Shown here piece after piece: positions 25,877 to 34,387 of a stretch of DNA of 64,000 bases. Position numbers and translations under genes: made by a program. Positions within the stretch are counted from its first letter, which is position 1. Every line of letters begins with the position of its first letter. Location of the stretch: contig NZ_CABVPX010000030.1 in assembly GCF_902499125.1 (NCBI RefSeq), positions 1-64,000 on the forward strand, read 5' to 3'. The DNA is from Burkholderia arboris. GTDB taxonomy: Bacteria > Pseudomonadota > Gammaproteobacteria > Burkholderiales > Burkholderiaceae. The notes under the pieces are model-generated. The model saw only the letters and a program-made list of their open reading frames with translations, ran no database searches and was not told where the DNA came from.

Positions 25877-26149
25877 TCATTTCCGCCGCCGCAGCCGGCT
25901 TAGCAGCTCAAGTGCCACCGTGTCAGCGTCGTTGTTGAGCATTTCCGCTCGCAACAGCAGGCCGCCGACACGAACGGCTGCATCCCAGCTATCTTCGGTC
26001 ATTGCCTGATGGTTGCGTGCAAGCTGCTCGGCAAGAGCCAGGAGCGCCACCATCCTGGCCGACTCGCCAGAAGTCCGGCGCTCCTCCCTCCCGGCAATGA
26101 GCCGGAACAGACCAAGGACCGACTCGGCGGTCACGGAGGGGATAGTCAT
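25877..26149 (-). CDS. Small helical hypothetical protein
   Basis: A 90-residue all-helical protein (SVLGLFRLIAGREERR, ESARMVALLALAEQLARNHQ, WDAAVRVGGLLLRAEML), with coding bias like its neighbours. The start MTIPSVTAESV has only a weak ribosome-binding site. No motif suggests a function; it is one of a series of tiny proteins between 25 and 31 kb. Confidence 0.5.
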   Translation of the reverse strand: MTIPSVTAESVLGLFRLIAGREERRTSGESARMVALLALAEQLARNHQAMTEDSWDAAVRVGGLLLRAEMLNNDADTVALELLSRLRRRK

Positions 26150-26211
26150 TCGGACTTTATACGCCCTTTCGGTCCGCCCCGCCCATATATCACGCCAGCC
26201 CCCGAACCTGC

Positions 26212-26409
26212 CTAGTACCGCCGCGCATACCCCTCGCGATACAGCGTAGCGCCGATTGACGTCAGCAGTGCGATCTCGTCCTCACTCAATCGACTCCATG
26301 CCTCCGCCAACCAGCCAGCGAACCCGGCACACGCATGGTCCAGATCGGCGGCCGCCTTTCCTTCCGCGTTCATCCGCTCGAAGATCGTCATCACGTCATG
26401 TGGCTTCAT
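26212..26409 (-). CDS. Small hypothetical protein
   Basis: A 65-residue protein (MKPHDVMTIFERMNAEGKAA onward, ending YREGYARRY). The ATG at 26409 is preceded by AAGGAG with ideal spacing, which decides the start; the frame stays open 300 bases further upstream, where another small gene could hide. Acidic and helical; no family recognised. Confidence 0.6.
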   Translation of the reverse strand: MKPHDVMTIFERMNAEGKAAADLDHACAGFAGWLAEAWSRLSEDEIALLTSIGATLYREGYARRY

Positions 26410-27108
26410 GGTCGGCTCCTTGTGAGCTTCCAGCATAGTTGATCGGGGGCGTCCGCCCCTACTTCGTCGCGCGCTCGATTTTCGCTCTGCCCGTGGCCAC
26501 AAGCCGAAACCGGCCATTAGCGGTTCGACCCGGTGTCCCGTTCCGTTGACGTCAACATGCCACGTGCATATGGATCGGTTAAAGCCTGCCTGCGGCACGT
26601 CATCGCTCGCATTGCCGAGCATCCCCTGAACTGCGTCGGCCAGTTGCTGCCACCGGCCGTCGCTGATTTGTCTTGCTCCAATATCGTCCGGGTGCCTGGC
26701 TAAATCCATTCGCAGTCCGCAGGACTAGTCGGTCATGAACGACGAAGGAGGATATCTGCGACGGCTGCAACTGCGTTACCGGCCCGGATGAAGGTCGTGA
26801 ACGTAGAGGGCGCCTGCCTGAACGCCCCGCGCCTGGATATCGTGTGCGTAGTCAGCCTGCGGCTGGAGACACTGCCTGCGGTACCAGGGGACGTACTCGC
26901 GAACGGAATCCTGGGCGGAATGCCGCTTAACCGAGGGACACGGCGGCTCGAATGTCATCGTGACGTAGGCAGCCAGCGGCAGCTGATGGCCGCCTGTTGC
27001 CTGCCGCAGCGACGCATGGCACTCGATTCAACGAATGAGCGCTGCGGTCACGGCTCTCATGGTCGCAATGGGACTACACTGAAGACGCTATAGCAGTAGG
27101 AGACAGTG
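26410..27108. other. Stretch without a convincing gene
   Basis: About 0.7 kb with overlapping short frames on both strands (for example 26776-26958 minus, 60 residues). None combines a ribosome-binding site with a family pattern. The end holds the TAGGAGACAG ribosome-binding site of the next gene. Confidence 0.4.
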
Positions 27109-27426
27109 ATGAGAGACCCCGACCCCAAAAGCACCTTCCGGGGGCTGCCGCTAACTGCGGAGCAGGACGCGGAAGTGAGGCACTACATCAAGGTCCGAAC
27201 CAGCCGTGGCCTGCCGTGGGACACGCCGGAGCTGAGCGCGATGCTCAAGGACATGCTGCTCCCCCCGGGTGACAGCAACAGCGATGCCGACTCCCCGGAA
27301 GACGAAACCAAAGCGGCTGCTGAGCGCGCAACGGCGTCGGTTGACGAAGCGATGGACCCCATCGAGGCGAGTGAAGAGCGGAATGCGGCCATGGAGTCGG
27401 AAAGCATGAAAGGACCGAGACGATAA
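27109..27426 (+). CDS. Small acidic hypothetical protein
   Basis: A 105-residue protein with a conserved-looking N-terminal part (MRDPDPKSTFRGLPLTAEQD, then VRHYIKVRTSRGLPWDTPEL) and a long acidic, Ala/Glu-rich, probably unstructured tail. AGGAGACAG ahead of the ATG gives a good ribosome-binding site. Function unknown. Confidence 0.6.
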   Translation: MRDPDPKSTFRGLPLTAEQDAEVRHYIKVRTSRGLPWDTPELSAMLKDMLLPPGDSNSDADSPEDETKAAAERATASVDEAMDPIEASEERNAAMESESMKGPRR

Positions 27427-27590
27427 AACCGCAGGCAATGATGCTTGCTGTCTGGTAGCGCCGTATGTCGGGGATCGTGATGTACACCGCATGGGTTCAG
27501 TGCGCATGATTTCAACGCCTGAGCGGGTGCCGTCGGCCCCCCGTGACATCGAGCCCCGCGACATCTGCGCTGAACACAAGGGGGCTGAAT

Positions 27591-27851
27591 ATGCGGCTGA
27601 TCGAACCGGATGAACACCGAGACTTTCTGGCGACCCTGGCGCGCCGTGGTTTGGCAGAGGGCGATTTCGATCTGCAGGAAACCGATACGACCGATCCGAA
27701 GGGTGATGAGAACCTCGGTCTGCAGGGCTATGTCACCATAACCAGGTTCTCGACGCAGATTGCGAGGGAATACGTGGTCGGCGACGAAAGCGACTGGCTA
27801 CAGCATTTCAGGAAAGATCTCGAAGCGGGTGCCTTCGATAGACTGGAATGA
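27591..27851 (+). CDS. Small hypothetical protein
   Basis: An 86-residue acidic protein (MRLIEPDEHRDFLATLARRG, then LQGYVTITRFSTQIAREYVV). It has an alternating helix and strand pattern and a GGGGG box ahead of the chosen ATG. The C-terminal WLQHFRKDLEAGAFDRLE suggests a complete small domain. No family recognised. Confidence 0.55.
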   Translation: MRLIEPDEHRDFLATLARRGLAEGDFDLQETDTTDPKGDENLGLQGYVTITRFSTQIAREYVVGDESDWLQHFRKDLEAGAFDRLE

Positions 27852-28012
27852 TTTCCCGACGCGACGTGCCGCACCTGGGAGGAAGTCCGGCTTACGAGAG
27901 TCGCGGACTTCGTGGGCGAGGGACTCGTGCGGCCCGATGGCGTGGGCGCGGGAAAGACGAGCGGCGCAATGGAGGCGCTTCCTGCGCGGGTGGCTGGCGT
28001 GCCACCCGAAGT

Positions 28013-28252
28013 TCAAATCATCGACGCTGGGAGATCGTCGACCCAATACGCCTCGAGCCATTCGAGGGCCCAGCTTTTCGCAAAGACAATCGCGTCCTCG
28101 CGCACATCGAAGCCAGCCAGATCTCCGCTCAGTTGCACGTCATACTCGCTGCCATCCGAACGATTGATGCTGATCCGCGCGTGTGCCATGTATTCCCCGT
28201 CGGCTCTGCGCGGTGTCGGGTCGATATGGAATCGGGTTGAATCGAGCTGCAT
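28013..28252 (-). CDS. Small hypothetical protein
   Basis: A 79-residue protein (MQLDSTRFHIDPTPRRADGE, then YMAHARISINRSDGSEYDVQ, ending AKSWALEWLEAYWVDDLP). The GAGGAAGGAAA box directly upstream selects the ATG at 28252. The strand-helix layout with a conserved RADGEY..A...I pattern is shared in spirit with the small proteins at 25364 and 30381, but the similarity is too weak to call them related. Function unknown. Confidence 0.6.
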   Translation of the reverse strand: MQLDSTRFHIDPTPRRADGEYMAHARISINRSDGSEYDVQLSGDLAGFDVREDAIVFAKSWALEWLEAYWVDDLPASMI

Positions 28253-29286
28253 TTTCCTTCCTCCTTCAGTTGCTGCGGGACCAGTGGCCACCGCGAGCGT
28301 TTCGTCGCGACCGGGACCATCAAATATCGAGGAATGCCATGATATGACCTGCCTCCGGGCCCGATTCTCAGCTCGACATTCCGCCTTTGCGCAACAGCGC
28401 GCGGATCGAGAGAAACATCAGAAAGGCATCCTCATCGATTTCATGACGACGATCGAGAATGACGTCATCCAGCTCGGCACGAGCGTCATACGGCAGGAAC
28501 TGCTCGATGACGCCAGAACCATCGTGTCGAATTCACTTCAACAGGTCTTTCCTGTTCATGTCCAGTCTCCCGCCGATGCCGGCACGCCATGCGCCAGGCG
28601 TGCTCGAGTCTGTGGCGCCGCCGCGGACGCAGAAGCAGGATGGACAGGGGAAGAGATCGGGACGCGCTATCCAACACGCTCATGCCCTGCAGACACGTAT
28701 CGATCAGACGCTTCGTATAGGGAGGCGATGCGTGTCGCGCTCGTCCGCATTGCGCGGTTTCGATGAGAGGCCCGATCACGTTCGGAGGGGGGCGCGCCTT
28801 GAGTGGCGCGGGAATCGGTAGCGAGTCAGTCAACGAATCCATCCTACGCCCATTGGCGAACTTGTACAGCGAAAGTTCTGCGCGAACCGCCGCATGGCTT
28901 GTGGCCCCGATCGGGCGCGGGGACGCATCGGTTCCGTCACGTGTGAACAATCGCCGGTACGCGGAGCGATGGTGCCCTGACGGTATCGTCGAAATTTCAC
29001 TTAGAAATTCGAAACAACTCGAAGCCATGGAGACAAAGATGTGCAACCGGGGCGAGCTTCGCCGATCGCGGCGTCTTCTTGCGCGCCTACCCGACATGCT
29101 CCGACCGAAACAGCTTGACAGGGTGTTTGGCCCCGCGTAGGGTGGGTGTCTGAAGCCTTCAAGAAGCGTGATTGCTGCTCATCACTGACCGCGGAACGCG
29201 GTATTCGTTGTCCTCTCCCTCCTTGATCCTTTTTCGTGCACCCCTATCGGGGCGCATGCATATTGTCCAATATCAGGAGAGTTTCC
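28253..29286. other. About 1 kb without a convincing gene, including the cold-shock leader
   Basis: Frames here overlap on both strands and lack family patterns. A short stretch near 29030-29100 (METKMCNRGELRRSRRLLAR) looks like coding sequence but has no clear start. The final ~90 bases form the likely 5' leader of the cold-shock gene, with a small hairpin ACCGCGGAACGCGGT near 29188 and the AGGAGAG ribosome-binding site. Confidence 0.4.
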
Positions 29287-29490
29287 ATGGATACCGGTAC
29301 CGTCAAGTGGTTCAACGACAACAAGGGTTTTGGCTTCATCACGCCTGACAGCGGCGGCGATGATCTGTTCGCGCACTTCTCGGAGATTCGCGGCGATGGC
29401 TTCAAGACGCTGGCCGAAGGTCAAAAGGTCAGCTATGAGACGAAGCACGGGCCCAAGGGTCTGCAGGCATCGAACATCACTCCTCAGTAA
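29287..29490 (+). CDS. Cold-shock protein, CspA family
   Basis: The 67-residue single cold-shock domain contains both RNA-binding motifs: RNP1 KGFGFITP at residues ~15-22 and RNP2-like DLFAHF at ~28-33. It also has the KWFNDNKG start and the KGLQASNI end. Such proteins melt RNA structure in the cytoplasm during cold or other stress. It has full family length, and AGGAGAG ahead of the ATG is a strong ribosome-binding site. A second IF-1 gene follows 550 bp downstream, so the two may form a translation-stress unit. Confidence 0.96.
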   Translation: MDTGTVKWFNDNKGFGFITPDSGGDDLFAHFSEIRGDGFKTLAEGQKVSYETKHGPKGLQASNITPQ

Positions 29491-30040
29491 TCCACATCAT
29501 TCTCCGATCCTGCGTACAGGGTCGGTCATGCAGTCATCGGTCGGGATCTTTCGCATCCGCCGCAGGCGTCCCCGGTCCTCCTGCGACTACCGTTTCGCGT
29601 CGAGACGACTTGCACGGATATGTGCGAACGTACACCACAAGGAAGAAGGTGGGGACGCCGCGCGTCCGGCGGCGAACGACTGGACGGCTCATTCATCGTG
29701 AGTTTGCGATCGACGCGTACGGAGGTAACTTTGACCAAGAGTCAGTTGCGCAACAAGCGATCACTCGCGAGACCACGGCGCTCCAAGGATTGGCCGATGC
29801 TCGGCGCGGCGCTGAACTGGGTGCCGCCGAAGGCACCCGCTGCGCCCGCCAGATCGAGCGGGAAGAAGCGCTCCACCGAGACGCGCTAGCGGCCGGACAG
29901 GGCGTGGCCCGCATGTCGTGTTGGTACGCGCTCCCCACGCATGGTCAATCTCGTATTTGCAATGAAGCCGCGCCCTGTCGGGGGCGGAGATCCGCACGCC
30001 ACTGCGATTGCGGTGCGTCACATCGATTGGAGAAATTGAT
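29491..30040. other. Stretch between the cold-shock and IF-1 genes
   Basis: Two overlapping + strand frames (29610-30077 and 29620-29889) compete and neither shows a family pattern, so I call no gene. The last 12 bases hold the GGAGA ribosome-binding site of the IF-1 gene. Confidence 0.4.
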
Positions 30041-30307
30041 TTGGCAAAGGAAGAATTGCTGGAATTGGACGGCGTAGTGAATGAGGTGCTTCCGGACAGC
30101 AGGTTTCGCGTCACCCTGGAAAACGGTGCGGTCGTTGCGGCGTACGCATCGGGCCGCATGCGCAAGCACCGCATTCGCATTCTCGTTGGCGATCAGGTCA
30201 GGCTCGAATTGTCGGTCTATGACCTGACCAAAGGGCGTATCAATTTCCGGCACAAAGACGAACGGGCTTCGCCCAGTGCGCCACGAAACCGATTTGTTCG
30301 ACGCTGA
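30041..30307 (+). CDS. infA: Translation initiation factor IF-1, accessory copy
   Basis: The 88-residue protein has the full IF-1 OB-fold: AKEELLELDGVVNEVLPDSR, FRVTLENGAVVAAYASGRMR, KHRIRILVGDQVRLELS, YDLTKGRINFRHK. It binds the ribosomal A site of the 30S subunit during initiation. The start is a TTG at 30041 (protein start like MAKEELLE), supported by GGAGA eight bases upstream; no ATG is available nearby. It is longer at the C-terminus than E. coli IF-1 (72 residues) by a basic tail. Burkholderia carry a ribosomal-operon copy elsewhere, so this one is probably a stress-linked paralogue next to the cold-shock gene. Confidence 0.92.
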   Translation: MAKEELLELDGVVNEVLPDSRFRVTLENGAVVAAYASGRMRKHRIRILVGDQVRLELSVYDLTKGRINFRHKDERASPSAPRNRFVRR

Positions 30308-30380
30308 CCATGTAGCGTCGATACAGGATTGATCGCGCTCGTCTACGCAGTTTGTAGCCATCAATCACCAGGAGTTCATC

Positions 30381-30665
30381 ATGAGTATGTGTACCTATCG
30401 CGGATTCGAAATATATCCGCTGATCTACCCTCACTTTCACGCAGGCGCCGGCCGTACTCACAACTACGAAGCCGGTTTCGACGCGGCGGTCAAGGTTTGC
30501 CTGCGCGGCACCGACACCACGCTGACCCGGAGCCAGACCTTCAAGCTTGTCGACGGTGCGCCGTTTGCCAGTGCCGGTGACGCACGCCGGGCCTCGCAAC
30601 GTTACGCAGAAGACATCATCGACCGGAACCGAGGCGAGCACTGGATGCTCGACGCGGTTCTTTGA
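30381..30665 (+). CDS. Small stress-type protein, paralogue of 25364-25651
   Basis: A 94-residue protein (MSMCTYRGFEIYPLIYPHFH, then YEAGFDAAVKVCLRGTDTTL, ending RASQRYAEDIIDR). It shares order and spacing of strands and the terminal helix with the protein at 25364. AGGAG six bases ahead of the ATG fixes the start. It lies 73 bp after the IF-1 gene and may be co-transcribed with it. Function unknown. Confidence 0.7.
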   Translation: MSMCTYRGFEIYPLIYPHFHAGAGRTHNYEAGFDAAVKVCLRGTDTTLTRSQTFKLVDGAPFASAGDARRASQRYAEDIIDRNRGEHWMLDAVL

Positions 30666-30920
30666 GACGACTCTTTGTCGAACAGCAATGCATGGGTGCG
30701 CGCGTCAATCGGAGACTCGCGTCCCGATCCGATATTGAGCGAGCCGATGCCATGCTGCCGGTCACGGGAAACTTGCACCGTAACACCGGCATTCCTTTTT
30801 TCCGTGCTCTCAAAGCAGATCAACGGACGAGCGGCCGCATTGTGCGACTGGCGTGCCACGCGCTGATGGACGTCGCGTTGTCGAGCGACGCTGCGTAGCC
30901 ACTAATCCGCCGACGCAGAT

Positions 30921-31169
30921 TCAATCGATTCCTTGCGCTTTTTCGTGCACCTCGATTTGCTCGTCGAGCAAACTGCGCGCGAGCGTTCGAGCGGCGTCAC
31001 GCGCCTCTATGTCCGTCGAAAAATCCCCTTCGGTATCGTGTTGCTCAGAGGAGTCAGGATCCTCTCCAATGCGGTGCACGTGGACGATTCCGCGATAGCG
31101 CCCAGACACGGTCTTCACCACGCGAAGGCGTGCCACGTGCGTATGGGTTGTACATACTTCATCATCCAT
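30921..31169 (-). CDS. Small hypothetical protein
   Basis: An 82-residue protein (MDDEVCTTHTHVARLRVVKT onward). It has a beta-rich first half and a helical end (EARDAARTLARSLLDEQIEV) reminiscent of the small-protein layout at 25364 and 30381. The frame continues upstream, but the ATG at 31169 follows GGAAGGC and gives a compact protein. Function unknown. Confidence 0.55.
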   Translation of the reverse strand: MDDEVCTTHTHVARLRVVKTVSGRYRGIVHVHRIGEDPDSSEQHDTEGDFSTDIEARDAARTLARSLLDEQIEVHEKAQGID

Positions 31170-31297
31170 GATGCCTTCCTTGCCAGGACCCCTGGTAAGA
31201 CAACGACATGGTCGACTACACCCGCCCGCCTGCATCCGTGCGTTTGGTCCCCGGTAAACTTCGGCAAGGCGGGGTTGTCGCCGCCAGCGTGGGCACG

Positions 31298-31453
31298 TCA
31301 ATGTTTGCGATGCAGCCACCCCAGGTGATGCGAGTCCAACCACTGAACAACTTCCATACCGGGATGTTCGCTCTGGTAACGGCGCGCCAACGCGAGGGCA
31401 ACCACCGCGACCACCGCAAGACCAACCACCCAACCAATCATCGACTGAGTCAT
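31298..31453 (-). CDS. Small single-pass membrane protein
   Basis: A 51-residue protein with one clear transmembrane segment (MIGWVVGLAVVAVVALALAR, residues ~5-24) and a short C-terminal tail containing EVVQWLDSHHLGW. AAGGAGG seven bases ahead of the ATG is an excellent ribosome-binding site. Tiny membrane proteins of this type often act as regulators of larger membrane complexes, but nothing here identifies a partner. Confidence 0.7.
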   Translation of the reverse strand: MTQSMIGWVVGLAVVAVVALALARRYQSEHPGMEVVQWLDSHHLGWLHRKH

Positions 31454-31875
31454 GACAGCCTCCTTGTGGAATGCAGCCATGACTGAATTCTAGGCGTCTT
31501 GGGGGAAGGATTCCCAAGTTCTGCTACGCCGCGAGGATGTATCGCCTCCACATATACGATCCTGGGGACGGTACGCTCGACCTCTTTCCGATCGGTAGCG
31601 CCCCATAGCCACGGACCCGGTTCGCAAGCGATCAAGCAGGTCATGGACTGGACAAGCGTCGCGTCGGAAAGCGAACCTCTGCTGTCTCGGCACCAGGATG
31701 CAGGCAAATGCGCTCTCATGTGTCTTGCGACAGACCGCGGTTGAACAGTCGCGGGGCCAACAGGCGCCATCCGATCGCTTCGACGCCACCGATACCCGGG
31801 CGGATTGCTGTTCCCGGGCCGCTTGGCCGACAGGGGCGCATGCTCGATCGAACCCGAGATATCTGTCGCTATGCG
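31454..31875. other. Gene-free stretch
   Basis: No frame with a family pattern. It lies between the small membrane gene and the H-NS-like fragment and probably contains decayed DNA. Confidence 0.4.
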
Positions 31876-32070
31876 TCAGGCGTCCTTGTCGAGCCACCAC
31901 GGCTTCGCTGCTCGCTCGACCGGATAGTAGTCGAGCGGCTTGCCAGCGAGCCGTTTCGGGCGCAGATCGTGGCCGGACCATGCCTTACCCGACGATGGGC
32001 CATGGTATTTCGCTGGCGCTCGGGTCCTGCGCGACTTCCGGAAACCAGCGGCACACGGCAAATCATTCAT
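31876..32070 (-). CDS. Solo H-NS-like DNA-binding domain, or remnant
   Basis: A 64-residue frame whose core PAKYHGPSSGKAWSGHDLRP, continuing KRLAGKPLDYY, matches the C-terminal DNA-binding domain of H-NS family proteins (compare KYRDPKTGATWSGRGRAP in the protein at 11165). The N-terminal oligomerisation helices are absent and GRGRAP is changed to GHDLRP. It could be a truncated H-NS acting as an antagonist, or simply the end of a decayed gene. Upstream lies the repeat at 32107, 37 bp away. Confidence 0.5.
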   Translation of the reverse strand: MNDLPCAAGFRKSRRTRAPAKYHGPSSGKAWSGHDLRPKRLAGKPLDYYPVERAAKPWWLDKDA

Positions 32071-32106
32071 CGGATGGTTCTACCGGAATACTCCGATGCA
32101 GGCGGG

Positions 32107-32278
32107 CGACATTCCCAAAGACGAATTCTCTGAGAAATCCCATACCCAAGGACATTTTTTCCGAGCTGGGTAGCATGGGGTTGTTTCAAAAAATATGGCT
32201 AAGTCATTGATTTTTATCGGGCGGAAAAGTCCCTTTTTCCGAGGGGCCCGAGTTGTTGTTGTCTCTCCGAAAAGATGT
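32107..32278 (+). repeat. Right copy of the diverged ~150-bp repeat
   Basis: The segment aligns collinearly with 22291-22443: GACATTCCCAAAGACGAATTC near the start, GGACATTTTTTCCGAG near 32150, an inverted unit around 32185 (TTTCAAAAAATATGGC), then CCCTTTTTCCGAGGGGCCCG near 32231 and AGTTGTTG. A further inverted GAAAAGATGTCC lies at 32269-32280. Both copies sit directly upstream of minus-strand DNA-binding protein genes. Confidence 0.55.
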
Positions 32279-32280
32279 CC

Positions 32281-32713
32281 GGCTTCTCAATCTGTTGCCC
32301 TCCACCTACATGCCAGCCGATACGTTTGCCGTGTTTGGTGATCGGCGAGAAGGTGCGTGATTGTTTCCGACGAGGCTGGAATCGCCGGATTGATATTTTC
32401 CGCGACTCAATCGGTTGTCGAAAATATATTGGACGTCTCGAAATGGATGCTGCATTGTTCACGCATTCGCCGTGATCGCGGAAATTGTGCCGAAGGGGCC
32501 AGGTGACACGAGCGAACGCCATTCACGATTGCGGTCGCGGCTCCTGTTCCCGGAGTCGTGGCACGGGTCGGCCGGGCATTGAAAATAATGTCCGTGGGCC
32601 AGGCCGGGGCAACAAAGAAAGAAAAGCGGCGAAAAGGACCTGAGAAGATGAAGGAGACGCGACGGACGCGGGCAGCACTCCGGATCGGGCACATGCCCGA
32701 CCCGGTTTCGCCA
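32281..32713. other. Transition stretch at the island edge
   Basis: No convincing gene. Composition changes within this stretch from A+T-rich accessory DNA to the G+C-rich DNA that continues to the window end, so the island's right border probably lies here. Confidence 0.45.
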
Positions 32714-33349
32714 TTACGCCCAGACCGAGATCTGTTCGACCGACAGCGCGGTCGCAACGGCAGGGCGGCGGAGCATGCGCTCCGTATGTGCAGCCCAATG
32801 CGCGAACCCGCGCATGTCGAGCTTCAGCATGTTCCCCCATTTGAAGAAGATCAGCAGCATCGGATCGACGATCGAGTAATGCTCGCCGAGTGCCCAGTCG
32901 TGCGCGGCGAGCCGTTCGTCGATTTGCGCGTACGCGGCGAGGATGCCGGTGCGTCCTTTCGCACGGATACCGTCGTGCGCGGCCGTGTCGTCGCTGAAGC
33001 GCGACGGATGGAAATTGAGCGCGACCGTCCCGGGCAGCACTGACGCGAGCCAGTTCATCCACTCGACGGCACGTGCGATGCCCATCGCGGTATCGGGCAG
33101 CAGCCGGGCCTCGGGATAGCGCATGCCGAGATAGAGCAGGATCGCGGACGACTCGGTCAGCACATCGTCGCCGGTGTGCAGCACGGGCACCTTGCCTTTC
33201 GGGTTGAGTTGCCGGAATTCGGCGCTCTGCGTTGCACCGTCCTTGATCGAGACGAGTGCGAGTTCGAACGGCGCGCCGAGCTCGCGCAGGATGACGTGCG
33301 GTGCAAATGACAGGTGGCCGGGGCAGTAGAACAACGTATGAGTTTTCAT
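32714..33349 (-). CDS. Glutathione S-transferase
   Basis: A 211-residue cytosolic GST. The thioredoxin-fold N-domain (residues ~1-80) has the glutathione-binding patch GKVPVLHTGDDVLTESSAIL with the cis-Pro after KV and the ESSAI element. The C-domain is all-helical (residues ~88-205). In the first loop (FYCPGHLSFAPH) the Cys10 found in beta-class bacterial GSTs (PGACSLASH) is replaced by Leu, so a different residue must activate the thiol. The enzyme joins glutathione to electrophiles. It is divergent from the operon starting at 33547 and about 200 bp away, which contains glutathione-handling genes, suggesting joint regulation. Confidence 0.9.
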   Translation of the reverse strand: MKTHTLFYCPGHLSFAPHVILRELGAPFELALVSIKDGATQSAEFRQLNPKGKVPVLHTGDDVLTESSAILLYLGMRYPEARLLPDTAMGIARAVEWMNWLASVLPGTVALNFHPSRFSDDTAAHDGIRAKGRTGILAAYAQIDERLAAHDWALGEHYSIVDPMLLIFFKWGNMLKLDMRGFAHWAAHTERMLRRPAVATALSVEQISVWA

Positions 33350-33546
33350 ATTGGTTAAGTGTCCTATTTATATGAATCGGGAAGCTGACCGGGTTGTCGT
33401 GTCGACGCGTCGCATGGTGCATGACGCCCGCTCGAAAGTCAAAAACGAAAGACGATGTGAAGGATAGTGCGGCTCGATGCGAATGTCGCCGGCGGGCGCG
33501 ATGCATGCGGGACGGGACGAACGAAAGTTTCTGGAGCGTAATCGTG

Positions 33547-33825
33547 ATGCGGATGATGAGTCTCGACGAATTGATCGACAGCGTGAAGACGTTTCTGGCC
33601 GGCATCGATCCGGGCGCCCCGGCACGTGTGACGGCGCAGACGAACCTGCTCGATGCCAGCCTGCTCGATTCGCTGTCGCTCGTGCACTTCGTGTTGTTCA
33701 TCGAGCAGACGCTCAGGATCGAGATTCCGATCGGCGATTTCGTGCTCGACTCGATCGCGTCGGTCGCGGCGATCTACGACCACTACGTGCTGGGTACGCC
33801 GCGCGCTGCAGGTTCTTCATGCTGA
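33547..33825 (+). CDS. Acyl carrier protein
   Basis: A 92-residue four-helix carrier protein. The phosphopantetheine attachment site is LLDSLSLVHF, with Ser40 in the DSL motif when counted from the second in-frame ATG. Helix 2 (VHFVLFIEQTLRIEIPIGDF) is typical for carriers that load free acids or amino acids. It is the first gene of the + strand operon, starting ~200 bp from the divergent GST gene; a GGAG box is 12 bases ahead of the ATG at 33547. No ketosynthase or NRPS is present in the window, so its acylating enzyme is unknown. Confidence 0.82.
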   Translation: MRMMSLDELIDSVKTFLAGIDPGAPARVTAQTNLLDASLLDSLSLVHFVLFIEQTLRIEIPIGDFVLDSIASVAAIYDHYVLGTPRAAGSSC

Positions 33826-33871
33826 TGCGCGCCTGTCCAACCTCGAACGTCACGACCCGGGACGCGACACG

Positions 33872-34387
33872 ATGACGACGGAAGACCTGCTGAGCGGCGA
33901 GCATTTCGCGTATTTCGCGTACGGCTCGTGCATGAATCTCGCGAGCCTGTCGACCTCGCTCGGATGCGATGCGGCGGCATATTTCGCGGGCGCGGCGCGG
34001 CTCGATGACCACCGTCTCGCCTTCAACTACGCGTCGCTCAACGAGCCAGTTTGCTGCGCCAACATCGAACCGGCTGCAGGCGCAATCGTCGAGGGGGCGC
34101 TGTACCGGTTGCCGATGGGCATGCTCGCCGCGCTGGAGCGCCGCGAAGGCGTGCATCTCGGCCGCTACGTACGGTGCGCGGTCGAGGTGTCGGAGCAGGG
34201 CGGGCAGCGCGTGCACGCGCTGACGTATCGCGGTGCAGTCACGCTCGACTGCGACGCCGCGCCGAGTGCACGCTATCGCGACCTGCTGGTGCGCGGGCTG
34301 GCCGATGCGGGCGTGTCGACGTCGTATCGGGACAGCACGGTCGCCTACATCGCCGGGTTGCGCGATCGCCCGCCAGCAATGCAGTGA
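33872..34387 (+). CDS. Gamma-glutamylcyclotransferase family protein
   Basis: The 171-residue protein has the GGCT/AIG2-like fold: the substrate-binding loop FAYGSCMN (residues ~15-22), a strand LAFNYASLNEPVCCANIEP, then the segment ALERREGVHLGRY (residues ~87-99) holding the likely catalytic Glu. Such enzymes release 5-oxoproline from gamma-glutamyl amines or peptides; GliK of gliotoxin biosynthesis belongs to the same fold. It follows the carrier-protein gene by 46 bp. The exact gamma-glutamyl substrate is unknown, but the presence of GST and glutamate-cysteine ligase genes in the cluster suggests a glutathione or gamma-Glu-Cys conjugate. Confidence 0.82.
   Translation: MTTEDLLSGEHFAYFAYGSCMNLASLSTSLGCDAAAYFAGAARLDDHRLAFNYASLNEPVCCANIEPAAGAIVEGALYRLPMGMLAALERREGVHLGRYVRCAVEVSEQGGQRVHALTYRGAVTLDCDAAPSARYRDLLVRGLADAGVSTSYRDSTVAYIAGLRDRPPAMQ

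Noticed and set aside
26776..26958. 60-residue minus-strand frame
   Set aside because: No ribosome-binding site or family pattern; kept as a gene-free stretch.
29610..30077. 155-residue + strand frame between the cold-shock and IF-1 genes
   Set aside because: It overlaps the IF-1 gene in another frame and competes with a second frame; neither has family features.
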